This document shows, one piece after another, positions 13,600 through 26,619 of a DNA stretch of 64,000 bases. The notes under the pieces are model-generated. The model was not told where the DNA came from and searched no databases. It was given only the letters and a program-made list of their open reading frames with translations. This DNA comes from Vanilla planifolia (lineage: Eukaryota > Streptophyta > Magnoliopsida > Asparagales > Orchidaceae). Position 1 is the stretch's first letter, and each line of letters starts with the position of its first letter. The DNA lies in contig CM043874.1 in NCBI GenBank assembly GCA_023846275.1, positions 28,493,630-28,557,629 of the forward strand, written 5' to 3'. The position numbers and the translations under genes are program-made.

Positions 13600-14930
13600 G
13601 GGGGTGAGTTGAAGGGCTCAATAAGGAATCTCTTAGCTATATTATAAGACTAACATGTAATCACTTAGTAGAATGGATGTAATCATTGAATAAACAATGA
13701 ATGACATTAGTTTCTAACTATCATAAGCTGTTCTCATCAACCAACTCAATATATAAGTTTATAATATGGCTAACTAGATGCTTAGTGTTCCTCTCTGATC
13801 TAATATACACCCTTGTTTAATAAAATCATGACAAAGCCTAGCACTCCTATCACAAAACATAATCCAACACTCCACAGGGCAATATCAATCATATAGGGAA
13901 ACCTTGTGGAGTTATAAGATTCCTTAACCACATGTACTCCTACTCCGATCATGACATAAGACATCATGAAATTTTGCATGGGACTAAATGTGCAATTGTT
14001 CAATCCTGAGATTATTTATATAATGACTTCCAACTAAACTTGGAGGTTCTTCTCAAGCAATCTTGCACTCCTTCAGCCTCAATTATCCATATGTAACTAC
14101 TTCTAGGTTATGTGAGTGTGCATAATCAAAGGGATACTTACATCTTTTTGCTCATTTGATCACTCAATGCTTTATTATTTTGTATTTTACTAATTCAAAC
14201 CCAATAGTACCCAATGTTAAGTATATTCCCTTAATTTTTTAAACTAACAAGTAAAGAGTTCTCATCATAAGTAATAACCTAATAAATTAAGGGTTTCTCT
14301 TAACCTTAAATCCATGATCTATAGCTCTTTATTCCTTAATTATGTTAACCTATGGTTTTTATCCTAATTCATTTCTTAATTATCCATGGTTACTATTTTT
14401 TAAAAGCTTTAGGGTTCTATTAAACCATAATTCGACTACTTAGTATGTTTTAGCTCATTTTTCTTGTATTTAGTCGTATTATTTCAACTAGGAGGTTTCT
14501 TATTTAGGCTAACCTTAATGTTTATAAAACCTTAACTTTTATTGTTGGGTTCTATATATGATCCATTACCATTACATCTAACTCTGAGTTCATACAAGTA
14601 TCACTAATAACTCTTATGACTTTAAGGCAACCTTGACTCACCACACCCATCGAAAATAAGGTCACTCATAGTCTTATACAAAGAACATAATCAACCCAAG
14701 TTTCTATCCAACATCGTTACATTATTAAGTTCTTTGGATAAACCTATCACATCCATAAGTCTTATTCCAAGCTCTTTTACCTTCATTCAAGGACTTTATT
14801 GACAGATTAGCTATCAAAAGTTTAATTTTCAATGTGCATAAAGGTTCATCAATGAAGTTTCCTTAGCTCATCACTAGGACCTTCTATTTTAAGTTACATC
14901 TCCACACATTGGTTTACTAATTTTGTAATA
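13600..14930. repeat. Repeat family Y, copy 1 (LTR-like)
   Basis: This copy shares a run of phrases with 24,430-25,510 ('caataagaaatc'-type start, then 'atactataa') and with 54,060-55,270 (for example 'tcactaataactctt' near 14,600 against 'tcactaataactctc' near 54,941). It sits directly next to the Tat-type RNase H piece, so it may be the LTR or untranslated part of Tat elements. The 67-codon open frame on the minus strand at 13,800-14,003 has hydrophobic runs but no family match and falls in the repeat. Confidence 0.5.
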
Positions 14931-14934
14931 ATAT

Positions 14935-16995
14935 GGCCAAGAATGCTTGGTATATAATATTTTCCCACCATCTAAAATTCATTTTGTACTTAAGTGTTTT
15001 CTTGCATCCTATAATCCCATAGGATGGTTTCTATTTTGTGATAATAAACCTTTTATGTGCTTATTGTTATGATCAAATATGTCAATTTAGTATATTCTAT
15101 AGGTTACATTTAAGATAAGTGGACCTATGATCACCTTTATGTAGTTGGGAGAAAGTAGATTGTACAATTCATCAAGTCAGCTAAGACTTGAAGGAAGAAA
15201 GATATTCCATTGGTACACTTGTGCCTGAACATCTAGAAAGGGATTTTTAACATTCTAAGAACTTATGTTGTAGAATGGTTATTTATTTATTTTAATCATC
15301 AAGAGCTTACACATTCACACTAATTTATATTTAGCTCTAGCTTAGAATTTAATTTTATAGTTATTGAATTTAACATGTTTAATAAGAAGAAATTAGCTTT
15401 GGACAATTTATTTTAAAAAATGTCAAGTCGTACATGGTATCAAACTTTTATTAAGTACTTCCTCCATTAATGACTTCAATGTTTGTGAATCATCTTAGGG
15501 AAATTAGTTGAATGAAATCCTTCTTGATTCATGAGCTTATCCCTAGAAAGTACTTGAATTTTAGATATGTTACCATACATTTACAAACTTATTTTCAATA
15601 TTTAAAGTGCAAAAAATGCATAGAAATTTTGCAAAGAATGATCCTTTATGTTGGTTTCAAAAACACAATTTTGTGAACTTAACATATTTTATATAAATAT
15701 TGTGTATAATGCATTTGGCTTCCATGTATAGCACATAGATACCTACATATGACACATCATACACACTACCTTCATATACTTATATTAAGAGAATTACTTA
15801 TAATACATAGATTTACATATAATATGTCAGATTCTTAAGGTATGCAAGTGGGTGAACAACATGTATAAGATGATGACCAAAATCTAGATTTACATAAGAT
15901 ACATAAATTTGGACATAAAATGTATATCCATAAAATGTTCTCCTTCACAAGCAATATCTTTAGTACAGAAGATTTGTAATGCTTAGTTTGATCAAAAATC
16001 AAGAAATTGAATAAAGACATTATGGGACCATTTGAAACCACTGGAGAGGATTCCTTAGATTCATTTGCATATTAATTGTTCTACAAAAATTGTTAATTGA
16101 ATGATGATCAAGCCAAATCATTTATAAACATTATAGAGAGCTTCTTTGTTTCATATTTTTTATAATTTTTATTTTGAGAGGACATTGTGTCAACTACAAG
16201 CCCAAATTATTTTTGAAACATTCAAATGAAAGCAAGATGGTGCTTTTGCATCATTTCAATGCTTGCATTTCTGCATCTCATAATCACAAACTCTTAGCAT
16301 CATTTGGTAACTTTCTTATCTAATCTTTTAGTGTGCTTTATATGGTGTACATACACTTCTATGTGTATTATGTTTTTTATTTCTTGTATGCTTGTGTAAT
16401 TTCTTTTAAGGTTACTCCAAGCCATTGATAGTTTAGAGAGATGAGACCTACTCTAGCCAAATAATAGAACTATGGAGAGAGGTTGCTGCTTGAACACTTC
16501 AAAAATTAAAGAATTTGATAATAACTGAGCCATGTAAAAATATCAAGATTGTTTATGGTTAATCTCTAGAAAAAACTAAAGTATAAAATTTTCAATTGGC
16601 TATAATCAAGTAGGAAACAAAAGGAATAAGCTCAAACTAGTTTAGTTGAGTGCATATAATTTTATGGGGTAGTAGCCAAATTACTTTATTTTTTATTATG
16701 TCCTTTATTTTTACATTTCTTATACTTTACACTTTTGATTTACTCTTTAGATAATTAAATTCATTTCATGGGTAGGAATTTGGAAGTTTAATGGAAAAGT
16801 ACATCGATTACATTGTAATAAATCTAATTCATCCCTTAGTGTGTGATATGGACCCAACAATTTAATGGATGAAATAGGAATAAAAACAATCACTAGTTTT
16901 TTATGTTCTATCACCTTTTTTGTGCTTTATTTAAAACCTTTTTTGACTAAAAATTGTTCTTCAAAGTTTAATTAGCTACATTAATTATGATGTGA
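14935..16995. other. AT-rich DNA, probably transposon interior, nothing firm
   Basis: No domain is recognisable on either strand. Short 'acatata' and 'tacatag' words recur at 15,700-15,935. It may hold the eroded integrase end of the minus-strand Tat fossil to its right, but I cannot support that from motifs. Confidence 0.4.
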
Positions 16996-16999
16996 TCTT

Positions 17000-18640
17000 A
17001 AAATTACCAATCAATGTGTCAACATTATTAATGTTAACCCAGCTTCTTGGGAGGTGAATAATAGAGCATTTTTTTTTGTCATGGTAAGAGAAACATAATA
17101 GATTTGGCATTGGACTTAATTACCTTCTTAAACTAGAGCAAACCTAACTATTAAGCTATATGCAACAAAATAAATGAAAATAGGTTTCACTTGAGTAGGA
17201 CTATTTAGAATTAGAGTTTTGGATTAAAAAATCTTAAGATCTTGAATACTTCTTCAATCATGAATCTTCTAAAATTTGTACTTATTGTTGTACAACATAA
17301 TGAGTAGTTAAGCTTTAACTTTTAACATGAAGATAAATCTACTAACTCTTTCCACTTATTAGACACTGAAGATCTCAATGACTCATGGGGTATGCCATGT
17401 TCACTAAAGTTGTGACTAGCAATCAAGGCTTCATACTAAGTTTTATTGTTGTTACTAGGGAATGCAATTTGAATGTGTCATTTATATTTTACTTGCCTTA
17501 GACTAATAAACAAAATGTGACTGTATAAGAACATTTGCTAGATGTACCACTAATAAGTAGCTACCAAGTGTTTTTTAATGTTATTAGTTCTACTTTAAGA
17601 GAGTTCCTATTCATCAAATTATAGTTTGATCCAAAGATTTCAATGATGTGTGGGATAGAAATAGATGAATAGTTAATGTTGATCATTCACTTTTGAAATT
17701 TTCTAGGAACTTCTGTTGATAGAGGTCAGCTTTTCAAGAGATGAATAACTAAGGTTTGCATCTCTTAATGCATGAGAGACAAAAGAAGTTGGACATTGGA
17801 CTTTGTTGTATTCTTAAATTAGAATAAAGTTAATTGCTAATTTAGATGCAATGAAGTGCATAAAAAGAGGTTAATTTGGACAATATTGAGTTTTATTTCC
17901 TAACTTAGAGATAAAACTACTAAGTCCTAGTATTAAACCATCGACATGTTGAATATTTGAATGAGTCTTGAGGATGACAAGCTTTCAGAGCCTTTTACAT
18001 TGTCAAAAGTAGCCTAACTATTTTATGTAGAATTCGTGATATCTAAGATTTCTTAAGAATGAATGAAATAATGTGCACTTTAACAAAGTTAACTTCATGT
18101 TAACCTTTTTGCAAGTTCTAAAGGTTTCTTTTATGTCACAAACATATGCCTCAAAGGATTTAATTTTGAAAAATAGAATAGACATTTAGGATTCAAATTT
18201 TCTTTTGTTGTACAATTCAAAAATTAGATCACTCCTCCCTTAATAGATGGCACCAATATTTTAAACCAAAATGCATAACTATGCAACATTAAATATTCAA
18301 TGAAGGATGGGCTTTCCTTATTCCCTTTGACAATTTTAAGTTGATGATAATCGAGAAAAATATGAAGTACAATGAAGTTGTTAAAATAGATGCATGAATC
18401 CATACCATGAAAAAATCTTGAGAAGATGATATGAATTTTTCAAACTAGCTTGGTTAATTTCAATGTTTTTCATGCACATGCTCTAATAACCATTTCTTTT
18501 CTTTAAGAGGATGACATTTGTAAGCCATTTTGGATTATAAGTAGAATGGATAAGGTTTTCCTCATGGAGCTTCAAAATTTCATCCTTTATAATAAATTTT
18601 CGTTTAGAGCTAAAGACATACTATTTTTTATGAAATGTTA
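17000..18640 (-). mobile_element. Tat-type Ty3/gypsy fossil: reverse transcriptase, RNase H and second RNase H
   Basis: On the minus strand, reading from 18,640 down, the sequence keeps recognisable stretches of the gypsy reverse transcriptase: the 'W(L)xNV' start, the 'MPFGL'-like block and the 'FI(S)K' connection. The RNase H 'FVS.ALR(D/G)AE' region follows near 17,780 and an archaeal-type second RNase H near 17,400. The extra RNase H points to the Tat lineage. It is heavily broken, with well over ten breaks, and is evidently ancient. A second RNase H-like phrase near 17,070-17,150 suggests an internal duplication. Confidence 0.6.
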
Positions 18641-18644
18641 GATG

Positions 18645-20200
18645 ATCAAGGCAAAGGAAGAATTGTAAAACAAGATGCTCTAGCCATGCTGGATGGTGTC
18701 TAAGGAATATATTAACATAATTAGCAAAAAGAATTGGGGTGGTTATCATTTTATGCTTAAGATTATTCAATATGTTTATAGATTTGTTTTCAGTTGAATC
18801 AAGATAAAATAATAGAAAAGGAGATAGTTTATTAGTGATATGTTTGGAAGCTCAATGATAGAGGTGAAGGGAAGTAAGGCACTCTCCATGGTGTTTCTCA
18901 ACTACAATAGATTTCCCTAAACCTAGATGATGCATGTTGGAGAGTTAAAAATCATGCATACATGGATCGTTGAGATTTTCATCCTCAATGTTTTAATTGC
19001 TTGCTAAGGATTATGTTGTAAAAGGATGAAGAACAAATAATGAGTAAAAATGCTATCATATACATCTCAAAACCAAAGGAATTATCCATTTACAGATGTG
19101 GTGTGACAGTTCCTTCTATCTTGGTCTCATCTCCTAAGAAGTTGATGAACAAAAATGGGAGAAGGCCCCAACTCATGAAAATGTTGTTGAGAGTTTTAAA
19201 AAAAACAAGATTAGACCATTAAGTGTTCACAATGTTCACTAATCCCTTCTCAATGACTTCAAAGTTGATCATTTTGAATAAGACTTTTTTGCTTTAGAAA
19301 TATACAAAAGTTTGATAGGAACCTTGAGCAGTCTTAAACATCAAAGGTAAGTCTTGGGCTTCAAGATTATTTTTTGGATGTTGCTATATCTGGGTTTGTT
19401 TTGAATAATGGAGTAAAGAAATGTTCATTATTTTTACTCAATGCATTTAAAGGCATCCTTTTGATAACTTATAAATCAAGGCCATACAATCCCTATATTT
19501 AGAAGTTCTAGGATGATCTCCATGAAAATCCTTAAACTTGGTCTCAGTTAAGAGATGTCTTACCCTTTATGCAACCCTCATTTTTGATAATAGCTAATAA
19601 CTCTTCAGAGAAGGTGATTAAAGGAGTATCTAAGGAAGGACCTTGAAGGTATAAAGGAGAATGACTTCCTTAGTTATTTCTTTCAATTATGCTCATGGGT
19701 GAACTTCTACCTCTTAAGAGACAAGTATTGTTTATGCTTTATTCACTTCATGTGTGAAGGTTCATTTCTTTTCAAAGCATCACTTAGGATAGTGTAAACT
19801 CTTCTTCAATCATGTGGCAAATAGATCAATAAAATATTTATTTAAGTGATCTTAAGGTAGAGAAGATAAGGGATTGGAATTGATTTGGTTGTAGAGAACT
19901 AATGAGAGTAGCTCTGCCAAGAGAGACTCCTCTTGATCAACTTTTTTAAAAGTTTTTTTGAAGTACTAAAGTAAGTCACAAAGAGATTCACTATAAATTA
20001 AGCTTTGGCCAAGAAGTAAATTGAAGTTTTCATTGGGCCTTATATGACTTATTAAAGAAGTGAGTAATAATCATTTGAATTGATCAAACAATTAGATTAT
20101 TATGGGAGGTAGCTTCCAAAAACACTTAGAAATAGAAGCCTTTACAATGGTAAAAAAACTTTTACCACAAGCATGTGTGCCAATGACATGTTGAACCACA
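18645..20200 (-). mobile_element. Tat-type Ty3/gypsy fossil: gag and protease region
   Basis: Continuing upstream on the minus strand from the reverse transcriptase, the stretch near 19,900-20,150 has gag-like features: a 'W..LPP' block, a 'SL.E(L/D)' block and an 'A.LLSL' block in the usual order. Nearer 19,480-19,560 there is a trace of a zinc-knuckle-like linker. It is broken in many places and lies in the right order to be the front of the element at 17,000-18,640. Confidence 0.45.
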
Positions 20201-20204
20201 ACAA

Positions 20205-21160
20205 ATTTAAACTAAGTAGTACATAAGGATTAGAGTTGGCATAGAAGGAGGATGATGGTAGTTGTATTTTAAATGGCAAATAAGTTAAGAAATTCTAGCA
20301 AAAGAGGGAAGAGACTTCATCTCTGGTGTGCTCACAATATCCATATGCATATAGGAAGTAAGGTTACTCACCAAAATGATAGTAATGTCCCATGGAAGCT
20401 AGATTACATAATTTAATGTTGATGACTAATAAGCATCAAAGTGGAGTGGTAGATCTTTGAGTTCTACTAGAACAATGAGTGTAGTAAAGGTTGAAATATA
20501 GCAAAAAGGTATGAAATTGTAGGGAACTGAGGCATACATACTTTTGGATGTAGTAAAGGAATTGGCAGAGCTAGAACTTCAAGGGAAGAAATGATGAGAA
20601 GAGGCATAGGAGTTATGGAAGTGGTTTCTTGAGTCTCAAAAAGTGAGATAAAAAGTGAATGAATAGATGATGGTTGATGGTTTTGACTCTTGTAGTAAGA
20701 AACCTTTTCTTTGAGCTATTATACAATCAAACAAAGAAGGGTGAAAAGTTCTTTAATGAATCACTTGATCTACTAGTATAATATATTTAAAAAGGTATTA
20801 AGAGACGATTTAGTAGGTTCAAAAGCTAGCAGTGAAGGAGGATGGTGTTCTAAGACTTTTACCAATTCTTGATCATGGAGTAAGCTATTCTATAAATATA
20901 TTCTCCATCCAAAAAATAAGGCTACGAATCTTCTACTTCTTGTTCAATTTACTTGCTCAATTCTCACATATTATATGTAAAAATTGACTAAATTTGGACT
21001 TTTCAAAATATTACAATATTTACTTTATAGAGAGAATAAGGAATTGAATATAGAGTAAAAGGACAAAAAGAGCATTTGTAATCTATATAGGACAAGGATG
21101 TCCTAAGAAGAAGAAAGTAGAAAAAAAAGAGATGGAAAGAGTTTTACTCTTTGGAATAAT
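20205..21160. other. Probable leader of the Tat fossil, nothing firm
   Basis: The stretch lies upstream of the minus-strand gag and before the plus-strand copia piece. I see no LTR boundary or primer site and no gene. Confidence 0.35.
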
Positions 21161-21169
21161 GAGCAATAA

Positions 21170-21870
21170 ATGGTTAAAATCGAACACCTTCAATTATTTA
21201 TAACTAAAACTTTGGACAAGGATGAAAAAGGAAAATCTATGATTGTAAAGTTATATGGAGCAATGATAAGATCCTTATTATATCTTAGTATTTATAGATT
21301 AGATATTTTGTGTAGTATTTGAGCTAGTTTTCAAGCTAATCCAAAAGGGTCCCATCTTTAGGTAGTCAATAGCTAATTGGTTCACCTACATTTGGACTTC
21401 AACTCCGAAAAATGAGTTAAGATTTGATCTTTGTGCATATTTCGATATTGGTTTTGATGGTGGTAAAATAGATAGAAAAACACATCACGTGCATGATCAT
21501 TTTTTACACTCACACTTATCACTTGGACAAAGAGAAAAAAAATCTCTATCCATATCTTCTACTAAATTTGAATACATTGCTAGAAGTAGTTGTGTAGTAC
21601 AAGTCTTGCAAATAAGACAATGATTGGAATACTATAGAGTAAAATTAAAAGAAACCCACATATATTATGACAGTACTAGTGCCATCTATCTTACTAAGAA
21701 ACATATTTAGCATTCACAGATCAAACATATAAATATCAAATATCATTTTTAAGAAAAAAAAATCACAAGAATGTAACACTAAAATTCGTTCCCCTAAGTG
21801 AATAATTAGTGAGCATCTTCCAAAGCTTTAAGAAGTGAGGTTTTTAATTTTAGGGGAGTAACTTAATTTG
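21170..21870 (+). mobile_element. Ty1/copia fossil: end of reverse transcriptase and RNase H
   Basis: The plus strand shows the copia signatures 'FQANPK(G/E)SH', a 'SLSIS(S)TKFEYIA' block, a 'YYDSTSAI' block and an 'H..IKHINIKYHF'-like block in the normal order. These are the linker and RNase H that end a copia polyprotein. It is broken at several places and old. Confidence 0.65.
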
Positions 21871-22089
21871 TATGTGTACATATCAATTTCATATTAGTTA
21901 TTATTCCTCTTTCAATGACTATAGTTTTATATATTGTTGTGCCTTTGTTTTCATTAAAATATATAGATTATTATCCCAATGGCCCTTCATGAAAATTTGA
22001 TGATCTGAAAAGCATGTGATATTATTAATCAAGGTTTGCTTGAGTTATTTTAGGTATGAGACTAAAATGATTGTATTGTAGGTGTTGTT

Positions 22090-22330
22090 TGCATAAGTAA
22101 CCCTCATTTTTTTAAGAACACGTATAAGAATCAACTATTTTGTTAGATCTATGTGAATGATATTATGTTTTGATTAACTAATGATGAATTTTGTAGAGAA
22201 TTCTTAGATTTCATGGAGTTTGAGATGATCTTGATGATAGAATTGACCTTCTTTCTAGGATTGCAAGTTAAAAAAGTTAAGAATGACCTTTTTTATCTCC
22301 AACTAAATGCATAATAGAACTATTAAAAAA
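22090..22330 (+). mobile_element. Ty1/copia fossil: reverse transcriptase core piece
   Basis: The plus strand keeps a 'YV(N/D)DI(M/I)F' active-site-like block followed by 'EFEM' and 'LTFFLGLQVKK' blocks, the centre of a copia reverse transcriptase. In an intact element this part precedes the RNase H, yet here it lies to the right of the 21.2-21.9 kb piece. So two insertions or a rearrangement are present. Broken. Confidence 0.6.
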
Positions 22331-22334
22331 TTTT

Positions 22335-23817
22335 TCTTTGAGAGTTTGAAGTTAAGAGTGTCCTTTGGATTTAGTTTAGGGTTGGATTAAGGGTTGGATC
22401 ACTTGATCTAGACTGGTAGAATATTAATAGATGAAGTAAATGATATATGTTGATTTTATTCTTCAAGTAGAGAATTACAATTGACATTCCTTTATTTGGT
22501 TATAATGGTCTAACTATTTGAGACCATTATGTGTCTCTTGTTGACATCACTTTGCTAATTATAATTAGTGGTAAAAGTTTGGAAACCATTATCATGACAA
22601 AATTGGTTTTAACTACTAGGTAGGGAGTTTGAAGCATTAAATAACCTTGAAGACCAAGTGATCAAGCCTTGAGACAAATAGTTTAAAGATTTATGAGCAA
22701 GTTAGACATTAATTTCATTCTAAACCAAGTCTATATGATTGCCACTAAAAAGTTATAGAAATGTATGAATGTGGTGTAGTGTGAATTTCATTAATTATTT
22801 TAGAAGTAATGGTAAAAAATTGACATAATATGTACATAAGTCTTAAATAAGAAGAGACATATTCCAAACCTAAGACTAACACATATCTCAAACTCTACCT
22901 TTTATTTGATCTCATTCTTAGGCTATTTTATCATCTTTGATGTCTTCACACAAATGTTGGCTTACTCGAAAGAATAGAAATCACATTATTATCATAATAG
23001 AATACTTGAAAAGCACACAACCTAATGATTAGATCACCCAATAAAATCACCATTATAATTTTTATTCAACAAAATCAACAATGGCCATTGAGCTCATAAG
23101 TCAATAGTCTTATGCATTAAGGAACCTCCGTTCCTTTTGAAAGTATAAAATTGCTTGTTGACACCCTCAAGGCATGCTACTTCACTAGTGAATGCAACTA
23201 GTGCACCCCTAAACAAAGTGATAAGTCCCCTAGCTATGTTTTCATACAACAAAAATAAGAGGACATCCTTAAAGACCTTTATATCATAAATTATTTAAAG
23301 AAAAAGAAGAATAAGAGAGTTAGAAATTTGGGCAATAATCCCTTAAATAATCATCATAAGGATTTCCTAAAGGTGATAGATTTGTAGAGTCAAAGGCAAT
23401 AGGATCATGAGGAGTGGTAGATCTTACTTGGAAAATAATGGCTCTCACAAGTTTTCCAAGAGAAGATCTTTATGAAGTAACATATTTTTCATAATAAATA
23501 ACACATTTAATAATGCTAATCATGGGGTTTTCCTAAGACCAAAGCTAATGACACAAGAATGGATAAAGAATGTTAATGCTCAATGGCCTCTCAAGGCTTT
23601 TTTAATGCAATGATGGCCACAAAGTGAATAACACCCTCTAAATCATACTTAAAAGATTGACGATAATTTTAGAAGTTGTTTTGTAATCCTTGCATTATCC
23701 TTAGAATTTCATAGAAAATAAGTTCTATCTAGTTTTCTAGCCATAAGAAACACTCGAGGTACTTTATTCATGGCAAGTATTTTAATGATTACCCTTAAAC
23801 AAGACAAGTTGTTATTA

Positions 23818-23849
<32 letters not shown>

Positions 23850-24020
23850 AAAAAAAAATTTATCCTTAAGAGAACAAGTGAATTTACTATCTTCTAATAA
23901 TGTCACAATAATAAGTTTATCCAATTTTATTTTAAAAAAATCCTTATGTTTAATAAAACCCACATACCAATCAATGCACTTGGTTAATCACCCTTACATT
24001 CCTTACACTTAATATTCAAA
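22335..24020. other. AT-rich DNA, no gene recognised; contains a GTT microsatellite
   Basis: No protein domain is recognisable on either strand. Two open frames of 80-84 codons at 23,709-24,012 exist only because the trinucleotide run is free of stops. Confidence 0.5.
23811..23849. repeat. GTT/GCT trinucleotide microsatellite
   Basis: About thirteen triplets, mostly gtt with two gct interruptions and one or two att. Read on the minus strand it would encode an asparagine/serine run, but no real gene surrounds it. Confidence 0.8.
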
Positions 24021-24429
24021 CTAAAAGTCATGATTTCCTAACATAGCATCATGCATGTGGCAAGCTACCAAAAATGAACCATGCTTCTTTACCAATGGAT
24101 CACCTAACCTATGCTGAGGCAAGTCACCAATATGCATTATCACATGCATGGTACAAAAGAAAACTTGTAAATTAATCCATAAATATCCATAAGGTAAAAT
24201 AATATCATACTTCATATAAACCACAATCCAAATTCCATCACAAAGATACAACGTAGAGTTGCAAATATCAAAGTCCATAAAAAGGATAAGTACTTGATAT
24301 ATCCTAAGTTCATCTAATTACAAATACATAATCATAAGGAAAAAATAGCAACATTACCACTAAATCAAGAGACAACTAGAAATGCCAAAACTATTAGAAT
24401 CATAACATGAAATTCTCCAACTCCAAATC

Positions 24430-25510
24430 CCAAGGAAGCTCTTAACTCCTTTCCTTGCATGTAAAAATAGAGGAAGTGAGCTTTAGTTCAATAAGAAATC
24501 CTCAAACTATACTATAAAAATAAACATATAATGATAAGATATTGTCTCAAATTTATATGAGCATAACATGATCAATGTCATGATCATTGATATCATAAAA
24601 ATGACCTCAATCCACCAATCTAATGAATGCATGATCTAATGGTGAGATTAATTAAATGATCAGCATCTCACTAACAATCTAGTTCTCCCTCCAAACTCAA
24701 GAGAATTATGGCATGGTCAAGCTCTCTTAGATCATACTAGGACTATGTGGTCAAGCAATATAACAGTCTCCCTTGAACACTACCAATAACACATGCCTTT
24801 GATCAAGCAATTTGATCATCCTTTTAGCTTATGTCAATCAGAAAAATCTCTTATTAACAACCTAACGCCCCTATTTGGGCTATGCTAATCATAGAAGCCT
24901 TTGATTAGTCATTTGGCTCTCTCTTCAAAGTTATGTCAATTGAATAAGCCTTTGATTAGTAATCAAGAACTCCTCATTGGTCTATATGATTAACATAAGC
25001 CCTAGATTAGCAATTTGGCACTCCATTATAGCCTATTCTAAATGCATAAGCCTCCAATCAGTAAAATAACATTGCCTTCTAAGCTATTTCATTCTCATAA
25101 GCCCTTTATCATAATCTAGTACTCTACTCTAAGTTATGAAAATTCTAAGCTTAGGTCCAAATCTTGGGTCCACTATATCCAATTACCTTTATTAAGATCA
25201 ACTTACTTATTGAATGACATTATTCTACAACACTATTACTAACCATTAGGGATGTTTATAGGCTACTTTCAAACCTTTCAAATAACTATCTGAGTTCATC
25301 TAAGGCTTTAACCAAAACTCTAACAATTATCTAGGATTATTTATCTACTATCTAGGTTACCTTAGAGATTTAGCAATACCTTAAGTCGATTATCTAGAGT
25401 GTCCAAAGTTTTTCCTTAATCCCAAAATTAAATATTTGGTGTTACTATTTATTTTTTGTAGTACCTTAGGGTTTCTCTTAAGCCCTAAATAAATTATCTA
25501 GGTACCTTAA
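24430..25510. repeat. Repeat family Y, copy 2 (LTR-like)
   Basis: Shared phrases link it to the other copies: 'caataagaaatcctcaaact' near 24,490 with copy 1, and 'gggtccacta' near 25,165 followed by 'aagatcaacttacttat' with copy 3 (54,449). The text is full of 'cttagggtttct' and 'ctatctaggt' words. Family X copy B begins about 65 bases later. Confidence 0.5.
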
Positions 25511-25574
25511 TTGATCTTTTTGTGAGGTGTTCTAGCCTCAAGCCCTTAATAATATATCTCATTTATAAAGTTAT

Positions 25575-26605
25575 AATAGAAGTAAATGAAGCATTAGAAT
25601 GGAATGGAACTAAGGAAAAAAGGAGAACATATTTTTTCCACAAAAAGGATGGAATTCCCTATGAAGATGTGTTCAAGAGATTAATTCCAAGCTTATTAAA
25701 TAAAAACATTATGAAAAAAATTCAAGAAAGGAGATAAAATAAGAAAAATCATCATCACAACATGAAGCAATAGGAGTCATGCACTAGGATGTACTTGTAT
25801 AATTGCAATAGCCATAAAAGAATTTGTCGTGTAGCATGGAGGCGTGAGCACACACATGAGAAGGTGCAACGTATAAGACACTCATATACACTAGTGTGCA
25901 CGATTACATAAGATAAGTGCACGCATGCTTTATCAACTAACAACCTCTCACATGTTCTATGCACAGTTGATAGAGGCACTTATTGCATCACCATGGTCAA
26001 TGCTTAAGTGAGAATAGTACCTACACATGTTAATAGTGCATTAGAGTATCCATATGCATATGGGGGGCCGAAAGTAAGCATGAGATCAAGTGAGGATTTA
26101 TAGAATCTGGGAATATTTTATATTTTTGGTCAATATCATATGGTTTGTTTGCTTTATAATAAAAACTTATTTCCAAACTTTTACATAAAAAAGCAAAAAG
26201 GATGAATGAAATAATTAAGAATTATGATCAACAAAACTTTGTGAATATAGAACTTATTTAAGAGACACTTCTTGAGTACTCCATTCTCCTCATGACAAAA
26301 ACTCTCTTCTCTATTACCTTCTTCTTTAGCTCCTTGCCATTTCCTATGTGGGATGGCATGGCACTAATGTCAAACCCATTAATGGTTGATATTTCTCATA
26401 TACCATGCCATCCCACTTGTGTGCTTGCACTCTTCGCATAGTGCCTTGCTAGTCCATACTCCAATGCACCTACAATAATCCTTCAAATGCAACCCAGTGC
26501 ATAGTAAATGCTACTTCATGCTACAATGACAAATTTTGTCATTTTGTTTTCTCTTTTGATTTTTTTTTCATAATTTTTATTTCAGTGAGGTTAGAATTGA
26601 TGTAC
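25575..26605 (+). repeat. Repeat family X, copy B
   Basis: It begins with 'ggaactaaggaaaaa' and 'ttttttcca' like copy A at 4,960, passes through a 'catg/tgca'-rich middle and ends with 'ctacttcatgctacaat' and 'gtcattttgttttctc' near 26,511-26,550. Open frames inside it (25,522-25,737 and 25,755-25,979) match nothing known. Confidence 0.5.
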
Positions 26606-26619
26606 TAATCAAGATATGA

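Noticed and set aside
13800-14003. A 67-codon minus-strand frame with two hydrophobic stretches
   Set aside because: It lies in repeat family Y and has no conserved family signature. T-rich repeat DNA easily gives hydrophobic peptides.
15431-15446. 'catggtatcaaac' as a tRNA primer site after an LTR end
   Set aside because: The match to the usual primer site is partial, and no second LTR or LTR-like block could be recognised on its left.
23709-24012. Open frames with poly-Asn or poly-Leu runs
   Set aside because: They are created by the GTT microsatellite, with no exon-like context around them.
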